DNA of 64,000 bases, taken from Watersipora subatra (taxonomy: Eukaryota; Bryozoa; Gymnolaemata; Cheilostomatida; Watersiporidae). The stretch lies in NCBI RefSeq assembly GCF_963576615.1, contig NC_088708.1:67662672-67726671 (forward strand), written 5' to 3'. Shown here in pieces: positions 57,501 through 64,000 of this stretch (position 1 is the first letter of the stretch; every line of letters starts with the position of its first letter). Position numbers and translations under genes: made by a program. A model generated the notes under the pieces. That model did not search any database, was not told where the DNA came from, and was given only the letters and a program-made list of their open reading frames with translations.

Positions 57501-60500
57501 ATCTGTTGATGTGGGTCTCTAAAAACCTATCGTTCTCGTCTATGATGGAATTCATACCTACACTTGCTAAGGCTACGTCGACTGACCACCTGATGATAGC
57601 TGTACTAGTATCTTGGCAGTCCAGTGCGCTGTGGAAGACCTCCCGGTGTAATAATTATTAGCACAATTATTCCAAAATGCATGAAGGCAGTTGATTGGCG
57701 CAGGTGTTAGCACATTGGTCTACGAAGCTAAATGTAGACGGTTTGAAAAACATCATTTTATTGATAGTTATTAATACTACATCCACCGTCAGGCTGCATT
57801 ATTTTTCCCAACCTTATTCCACCTAACCATAACTGCGGACGGACAGACGAACACGGCTCATATTACAGGGAAGGTTTTTCTATCATACAGGGACTCAATC
57901 TCTAGTTATATGCTCATCTATTACTAATTATACTCCGGCAACTACTACGACTATGGCTGTATTTACACTATAACTCTCCCAGACTAACATCTATCTTTTA
58001 CACGAACATAACGGCCAATGTACTACTGCTACCAGCTCAAGAACAGCGGCTGGAGAGCAGCCAGCATAGCAATCTTCCACATGTCAACTATGGCACTTCT
58101 TAGTCGAGTAAAAAGTACTCCGGACCCCATTTGCAATTGCTGACCAGTTGAAATGCTGCTAAAGCCACGCTTTTATATTCAGGAGAATCTAGAAGATTTG
58201 AGATGTTTAAAAAACAGCTCGAGAGAAACACAATAAAAGACCTGAACGTGAGGAAGTTGCCACCCATAGATCCCACAAAACCTTTCGCTGAGGGAAAAAC
58301 ATGCAGGAAATCCATAAGCATGCATCAGAGGTCTATGAATAGAACAGCATTAGAAAGGGCCGATAAGATTCTAAGCAAGTCTGGCAATAAACAGGTGAGA
58401 TACACATACGTTGGATGTTAGGTGGTAAGTCTGGTAATGAACAGGTGAGATACACATACGGTGGTATGTCTGGCAATAAACAGGTGAGATACACATACGG
58501 TAGATGTTAAGTAGTGGTTGACACAGCATTATCAGACTAACAGAAATTTTCATGGAAGACTGGCTCATTGAGGTTTGATTTCCAACCCTATCCTATGTAT
58601 TTTGAGATGATAGAAGGTGACTCTCGGTCCAAACAACTAACACTATGCACATAAAATGAGTTCACACGGGTTAGCTTAGAGGTGAATAACTTTTGCGAAA
58701 TTGATTGAAAACTGTGAGCTTAAAACTGCGAATTTGAGCTAATCGAAATGCAGCAGATAAAAGCAGCCAGTGCAAAGAGTGAGTTAAGCAGCTCCGAATG
58801 AAGAGAGCAAAAAGTTGAGAATGAGACGAATTAGCAGGAAGGGAGCCTTTTAGAATGGCGAAGATTAACTATGGGTGGAAAAATTGAAATAGCCATATAG
58901 GACAAAGAGATAATATTGAAATGTATCCTGCAGTAATCTATAGATGTATGATATTGTAGAAATCCTTTAAATAAAACATATGTGTCTCGCAGAAATCTAT
59001 AGATCTATAGATGTATGACACATGACTAAAGGTAGGGCCACACGAGACAAAATTCTCACAAAATCGGCGAAATTTGGACGAAACGATTTGTACGAATTGA
59101 CATTTGGACGAATTCGTCCATCGTTGGTTGCGCACGATGAACGAATCCTGAATTGGACGAAACGTCAGAAATTCCTACGAATCGTTGTTTGATTGGTCGG
59201 TTGAAAAGGTTAGTTGAATGTTGAAGGTCGTTTTCTTTTGCGCATGTTTGTACTGAAGCAAATGATTGAAACGGAATCGGCTTCAATCTATCACCGCGTT
59301 CTGATTGGCTAGTTGAAAGCTAGTTTCGTACGAATCTGTGGTGGGGAAACTCCGTGTGGCAGGTCAGAAATTTCATACGAATGGAATTTCCCAGATTAGT
59401 TGAAATTACACGATACGTGTGGCCTTACCTTTAGAGATCCTTCAAATAAAACATATGTATTCTGCAATAATCTATAGATGTATAACATTTAACCTGCAGA
59501 TATATGACATGTATCCGGTGGAACCAAAACTGAGAGATCAGCTTTACGATGGCTTTACAAGAGAAGGCAAGGGTAGGTATGCCTATCTGAAGCAAAGAAA
59601 GTATGCCATACCAGAGCGAAAATACCAGTTCCCCCTTTGCAGTTCATGGGAGTATGGGTGGCATCAAGAAGATCACCTTCCAACAGCATCAATGAAAAAC
59701 CCAGTCTATGGAAGACGAGCAATAGTGGAGAGCAATTTCTTTACGAGAAATCAGGTACCACAGTACCATAAAAGTCGATATCTGAAGCCAGATGATGCAA
59801 GAGCGACTGTACTCATGGCAGACTGACTGACCAGCTAATCTTTGCCCATATAAGGAAATACACTTCGGTTACCCATATAAGAAAATATACTCTGGTTGCC
59901 CATATAAGGAAATATACTCTGGTTGCCCATATAAGCAAATATACTCTAGTATTTACCATGATGGCCAAGTCTTTCCTTCCCCTGTCTATAGCTCTCATAG
60001 CAATTTCACTGTATGACACACCCGATGACTCTCCCAGCTTCTTCAGTATGCTATTAGCTATCACGTGGTCTTGCTCTTTGCTTTGTTCAACCTGCACAAT
60101 ATAATATATCCCAGTTGACATGTTTCCTTTTTTAGACTTCCACAATATACTATGAAACAGAGCACATACTCTTTCAGTTTTCACTAAAAGCTGGTATAAG
60201 CATCCCTAAACTTTCCAGTGACAATTTTTGAGTCAAAAAATATGTGACTACTATCTACATATACATTTCACAAAGTATGTCTGTATGTCGTATATTTGTC
60301 TGCATTTCGACTATAGCTATTATTAGAATAGCTGTAGCTGGACAACAATGCAGAGGCAAAGTCATGACTTACTGTCGTTAGAAGCCTAGCTTAATGGAAT
60401 TTTCCATTGGCGATGTTCCAGGCTAATAGTTTGACAGTTACAGTTGTTTGACAAAGTTTGAAAACCTTTACAGTTGTTTTTATTTTTATCTTAATTTATT

Positions 60501-63500
60501 TCAACTACACAAAACATTTCTCTCATGATATGTAGTTTGAAAGTTAGAACGGCAAATGTTGCTATATGTTAAATACAAATCAATTTTCTGTCCAGACTTT
60601 TTTATTACTCGGGCAACGCCGGGTAGCACAGCTAGTATTTTTATATCGCTAGTCATATATTATATGGCTAGCTAGAAACTTAGAGATGCCGTAAAACCAG
60701 CCAAGTAGCCTTCAGTTGGTAAACATTTGCATACACCACTCCTTATGAGACTCCAGATGATTTTACCACCAAACTAATGATAAAGTCATTGATCTCTCAT
60801 GATTAGCTCACCTTGTAGCAAGCCCAATGAGCGAGAATTTTGTTCTCAACATCTTTGAGTTTAAGATATTGGCAGATCTTTCTAGCCAAAAGATACTGAC
60901 GTCGGTAAACGAGTCTTTCTATCAGAAGTTCTACTGTAAGATATTCTAGCCTGAACAGCTAAGGATACAAAGACTCATGGAATGAACACGCTTTAGAGAT
61001 GCATAGAAAGCAGGTTGGTACTAGTGATTGTATCAATATCTCTACTAGGGAGTACTATGGGAAACTGAGCTAATCAATATGGAAGTTGTCCATAATGCAC
61101 GATAGTGTGCATGTACTTGAAGATGAACTGCTGGTAATTATAACAAAGCCATGAACAGAAAAAAATGGGACTAAAAAGGGGATACTATATCACTGAACAG
61201 TATTTCTATGACATCATATGACATACTAGGTAGCTATGACTAACAAGAATCGGGTTGTAGGCCTGATCTCAGCCAACAGTATACTAGTGTGTAAAGCTGA
61301 GGTCTGTACACCCACACCAGCTTATTATATTCATATAAACAATGCAAATGAGGTCTGGTGATAGGTCAAACAGAGCTAGCAAAACACAGGATTGATTTAG
61401 TCATCGTAATAGAATAATGTGAGTCAACTTATGACAGAACCCTTCTCCAGAGATAACCCGACTGCATACAGATGAATGCATAAAGGATACTGCTTGTGAG
61501 TGAGAGGAAGTCCTATAGTATAGTCACGGACAGCGTTTAACACTCTCAATGTCTTACACATGTCGTAGAACTGGTCTGGTGATCTCGTCTTGGTGAAGCA
61601 TTTTCCAAACGCACCAGCCTTCAACACCAACCATTGAGCAATCGCGTGTCAAAAAGAAAAATTAATCAACGATAAAGCTGGTATGATCAACATTGATCAA
61701 ACGCATTGTCTTCGCAAAGGAGTTAAACGGACTACTACATGTACTGCTACTACTGGTCAATATAGCGGGTCACGACAAACACCAAATATGCAAAACTAAA
61801 GGAACTTTCTAAACAGAAGGTTGAACATTCTCAGTTTGCAGGACAAACTATCTCCTTCCATGACCGAAATTGAAAGACTGGAGTCTTTGAAAAAGAAAAA
61901 GGTCTGAAACAAACAATTGATCAAATTGCTATTGTTAGAAGTACTATCATTATTACTATCACAAATAACGTTATTCTTATGGATACTGCAGTATAGCATA
62001 ATCATTTAATCTACAATACTTCTTGTCAAAACAACAAAGCTTAATTTTATTTGTTCAGACAAAATAACACAGGAAGTTGTGTTTGATTAAATGCGATGAT
62101 AATCTCAGTCTACCATGTCTGTTGCAATAAACGAATACCAAATCTGTTCATACATGACCTTGCCAACTGTGACTAGCAGAGCAGAATGCTCGTCTCTATG
62201 GAAACCAAAGATAACTACATGTACGTAAAACTGAGATATCAAGGCCTTAGCTCAAGCAATAATAATAAGGGGCGACTCTTTGAGATAACACTGATATGAA
62301 GCGCTTCTTATCTACAGGCTCACTTGAAGCAAATCCTTTTGTTTAGAGGGTTCGTATTCATGTCCCGCTGCCTCTATGCACTGCTCGACAGCCAGCAGCA
62401 TCTGGTCAGCTATACACTCTATGTAGTCATTGGCCTCCTTGTTCTGTTGCTATAAGGAACATAAACAAGCATAAGACTCTAGCAAAGTACAACTATGGTT
62501 CATCGCTTTGCTAATGTGCAGAGATTGCAGCATAACCCTTACAAATACACACAGCAAAGCAACCACAATGTATAGGTAAATTACTGTACCTACCATATAT
62601 GCTTGCTTATAGGTGACACCTATATACAGGTGACACCTATATACAGGTTGCACCTATATACAGGTGACACCTAAACATAGGTGACACCTATATACAGGTG
62701 ACACATATATACAGGTGGCACCTATGTACAAGTGACACCTAGATACAGGTTGCACCCAGGTTTTACCATTATCAATTTGGGTATCTGCTGATGACGCACG
62801 GATGAGTCGCGCAATAATTTGAGTTAAGCCAAAACCAGTACGATCCACTGGTAGGTGTAATAAAAGCTGGTACATATAATAAAAACTTAATTTATAGACT
62901 TTTAAACCATACTCTACCATACTCATATGATACGACATTAGATTACATAACATAGCTATTTTGTGAGCAAAGATAATAAAAATGCAGCCATGAACTAATA
63001 AAAAGGTCAAGGCCTCCCAACAAGTGCATTGGTGGCATTGCTTGAAAAGGAAATGGGATTAACATACTGGTAAAATTTGAGAATTTCTAGCAGCATCAGG
63101 TCAGCAGGTCGGTAGAAATCTGATAAATGTATGTACTATATTTATGCATAAGAAAGGCTTTGAAAGCTTAAAAATGCGTGACAAACTAATACTGATATAT
63201 TATGTCCGAGGCATTGCAATCCCGGATTGGTGCAACTTGGTGACAGAGTTGTGCAGTTTACCGCTCATGTTCAGTGGATAAGTCGTACCTCTAATTATGA
63301 CGAATTTTTTGTTAAAAGAAGTGCGACCTATCCATGAGTATACATGGTATAACGACTATATCAGGTATAACATAGCTTATATACGTATGTAGATGTCTAA
63401 TCTAAGTTTTACTGACAAATCTGTTTAAACCTACTAAAATCTGTGCAAAATCAATAGAGAACTTCCAGGTAAGTCAGAAAATATTGCCAAACCTTGTATT

Positions 63501-63900
63501 TCCTTTCAGCTTCAAATAGGTAATATCCAGGCTCCATGGAACCTATTTGAAATATCTTTGCTGTTACATCTACAAAAAATATAAAAATTCATGGTAACAA
63601 AGCAACAAATCTAAAATATCACAGACCAGTCGCCACACACACAGAAAAATACAAACAACTTAATAAAATACCTGGTACTCTTTGGACAAGCTCATGGAGG
63701 TCGTTGGAGACTATACGAGCCCCATCTATCTCAGGTATAATGCACACGCTTGTGTCGTATGGAAAGGTGATAGAGTCACTCTGAGGTCTAACCACTATCA
63801 CATCTTCTCCTTCCCAGTAAAGCAGGACAGCCTCGCTGCCGCACCAGCTCAGTTGTGTTGGGCGATTACTTTTCCTCGTGTTATACTCGCAGAAACATCG
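51592..63900 (-). CDS. VPS16: VPS16, core subunit of HOPS/CORVET tethering complexes (C-terminal 13 exons; 5' end beyond window)
   Basis: VPS16 scaffolds the endolysosomal HOPS and CORVET complexes and recruits VPS33 through its C-terminal helical solenoid. Exons in transcription order: 63900-63672, 63569-63493, 62449-62324, 61618-61491, 60950-60812, 60091-59957, 55634-55526, 55374-55274, 55163-55059, 54938-54861, 54493-54327, 52034-51831, 51733-51592. Phases agree at every junction, giving about 579 residues against about 840 in human VPS16, so the first third lies off the right edge. Family blocks: VPEIDG-like [10 protein letters not shown] in the last part of the propeller, [78 protein letters not shown], and a basic C-terminus [14 protein letters not shown]. 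All 13 exons are open and no defect is seen. The intron between exons 59957 and 55634 contains a complete opposite-strand gene, and the intron between 54327 and 52034 contains a 35-bp array. Confidence 0.95.
52391..54150. repeat. 35-bp minisatellite in VPS16 intron, about 50 copies
   Basis: Unit AACTGTCAATAAGCTATTCT plus ATCAGCTTTCACTAG, with AAGG/AAGC and CACTAG/CAATAG variants. Blocks of several units recur, indicating higher-order duplication. It starts about 360 bp downstream of the acceptor-side exon and includes no exon bases. Confidence 0.95.
55635..56815. other. VPS16 intron and upstream region of the nested gene
   Basis: AT-rich, no element recognised. The last 200 bp before 56816 presumably hold the promoter and 5' UTR of the nested plus-strand gene; no core-promoter motif is convincing. 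Confidence 0.4.
56816..59826 (+). CDS. SPMIP1: SPMIP1/ATP6V1FNB-like probable microtubule inner protein, nested in VPS16 intron, 3 exons
   Basis: Exons 56816-56930, 58183-58394 and 59500-59826 join in phase to 217 residues. The N-terminus ([20 protein letters not shown]) has the Q..x.W.E...E.. pattern typical of this family. The C-terminal domain has [18 protein letters not shown], then [14 protein letters not shown] and a conserved-looking VESNFFTRN block, matching my recollection of the SPMIP1 C-terminal domain. Family members line the lumen of sperm or ciliary doublet microtubules, so an axonemal role is inferred by family only. The start is the first ATG in a short upstream open stretch; 56816 has the A of ACATGG context. 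The exon 2 acceptor is at 58182 (TTCAG); a nearby AG at 58192 gives the wrong phase. The whole gene lies inside the 4.3-kb VPS16 intron 55635-59956, on the opposite strand. No AATAAA is visible close to the stop. Confidence 0.68.
56931..58182. other. Intron 1 of the nested gene
   Basis: Mostly unassigned. Around 57690-57740 the text TTGGCGCAGGTGTTAGCACA resembles a polymerase III A box, and about 57840 reads CGGACGGACAGACGAACACG, similar to the tails of the retroposons at 40-42 kb. This may be a worn SINE, low confidence. Confidence 0.3.
58378..58512 (+). repeat. Three copies of the exon 2 donor junction of the nested gene
   Basis: The last exon bases CTGGCAATAAACAG and the donor GTGAGATACACATACG occur at 58381, 58431 (CTGGTAATGAACAG) and 58470. 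Spacings are 50 and 39 bp, differing by an 11-bp gap in the linker. The first copy is the one that keeps the reading frame into exon 3. Confidence 0.9.
58920..59515 (+). repeat. Decayed repeats resembling the exon 3 acceptor of the nested gene
   Basis: Four related stretches occur: CCTGCAGTAATCTATAGATG (about 58927), CGCAGAAATCTATAGATC (about 58988), CTGCAATAATCTATAGATG (about 59462) and the true acceptor CCTGCAG|ATATATGACATG (59494-59511). Between them a segment CCTTTAAATAAAACATATGT / CCTTCAAATAAAACATATGT is also repeated. The MITE at 59026-59434 has split the array. Confidence 0.6.
59026..59434. mobile_element. MITE with CTAAAGGTARGGCCACACG ends
   Basis: Ends CTAAAGGTAGGGCCACACG and CGTGTGGCCTTACCTTTAG are inverted repeats with one mismatch. 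Interior rich in ACGAAT/ATTCGT runs, typical of small foldback-like elements. Length 409 bp. A target duplication is not clear. Inserted into the tandem repeat of the nested gene's intron 2. Confidence 0.8.
59844..59949. repeat. 27-bp tandem repeat, 4 copies
   Basis: Unit about GCCCATATAAGGAAATATAC plus TCTGGTT. On the minus strand it begins right after the VPS16 donor of exon 59957 without including exon bases; on the plus strand it follows the nested gene's stop codon by 18 bp. Confidence 0.9.
60420..60642 (-). mobile_element. Reverse copy of the 40664 retroposon start
   Basis: The right edge GGGCAACGCCGGGTAGCACAG is the complement of the ACCCGGCGTTGCCC start at 40664. The match continues through TTTTCTGTCCA, CAAATGTTGCTATATGTTAA and CATTTCTCTCATGATATGTA. 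Truncated. Confidence 0.65.
62611..62757. repeat. 17-bp minisatellite, about 9 copies
   Basis: Unit AGGTGACACCTATATAC, with TTGCACC and ACATAG variants. The unit is nearly palindromic (GGTG.CACC), so the array could fold. Confidence 0.9.
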
Positions 63901-64000
63901 CTAGAAACCAGAAAAAGGGCCTCGATAAAAAAAAGGATAACAAATTGAATGAGGTTTCCTTTGTCACTTTCAGTGCAAACAAATACACTGTTCTTAGGAC
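63901..64000 (-). other. VPS16 intron at the window edge
   Basis: Sequence upstream (on the minus strand) of the acceptor AG complementary to 63901-63902, with a strong pyrimidine tract. The next 5' exon is outside the window. Confidence 0.6.

Larger units (their letters stand above)
60092..63492. other. VPS16 introns in the right part of the window
   Basis: Between the exons listed for VPS16 I see only the reverse retroposon copy (60420-60642) and the 17-bp array (62611-62757). The remainder is unassigned intron sequence. Confidence 0.45.

Noticed and set aside
60951-60958. Acceptor eight bases upstream for the VPS16 exon (start at 60958)
   Set aside because: It looked in frame at first, but the previous exon ends in phase 2 (CA|), which requires the acceptor giving a start at 60950.

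Overview
The window is nuclear DNA of an animal, most likely a marine invertebrate and possibly a lophotrochozoan; the species is not identifiable from sequence alone. The reasons are intron-dense genes with GT-AG introns, three recognisable metazoan proteins, low GC, and a heavy load of minisatellites, MITEs and decayed retroelements. None of the genes is intact as one open reading frame. I reconstructed each by joining exons at splice sites with matching phase, and every join below is phase-consistent.

Layout. (1) 1785-23057, plus strand: a complete 9-exon MAPKAPK2/3-type kinase (347 residues). Its introns hold a decayed Ty3/Gypsy element, a Tigger-like fragment, two pogo-type MITEs, a hAT derivative with its 8-bp target duplication, and three tandem arrays. 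(2) 23058-33789: a 10.7 kb gene-free interval with a truncated non-LTR retrotransposon, a long hairpin and a possible piggyBac-type element. (3) 33790-51044, plus strand: a complete 13-exon BMPR2-like type II BMP receptor (about 790 residues), with large introns full of repeats. (4) 51592-63900, minus strand: the last 13 exons of VPS16 (about 579 C-terminal residues), continuing beyond the right edge. It converges tail to tail on the BMP receptor gene with only 547 bp between stop codons. (5) 56816-59826, plus strand: a small 3-exon gene resembling SPMIP1/ATP6V1FNB, lying wholly inside one VPS16 intron on the opposite strand.

The most unusual signal is a recurrent one: tandem repeats that include the exon-intron boundary itself. 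In the kinase gene a 74-bp unit carrying the last 26 coding bases of exon 5 plus its 5' splice site is present 31 times. In the BMP receptor gene a 41-bp unit carrying the 3' splice site plus the first 21 coding bases of exon 8 is present 5 times. In the nested gene the exon 2 donor is present 3 times and the exon 3 acceptor sits in decayed copies. The two kinase cases both fall in the activation segment. The 74-bp unit also contains an acceptor-like site placed so that each unit could act as a stop-free, phase-symmetric 54-nt mini-exon.

The genes are not an operon-like set: a p38-pathway kinase, a BMP receptor, an endolysosomal tethering subunit and a probable axonemal protein are simply neighbours. 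Long open frames inside the tandem arrays are artefacts and are not annotated as genes.
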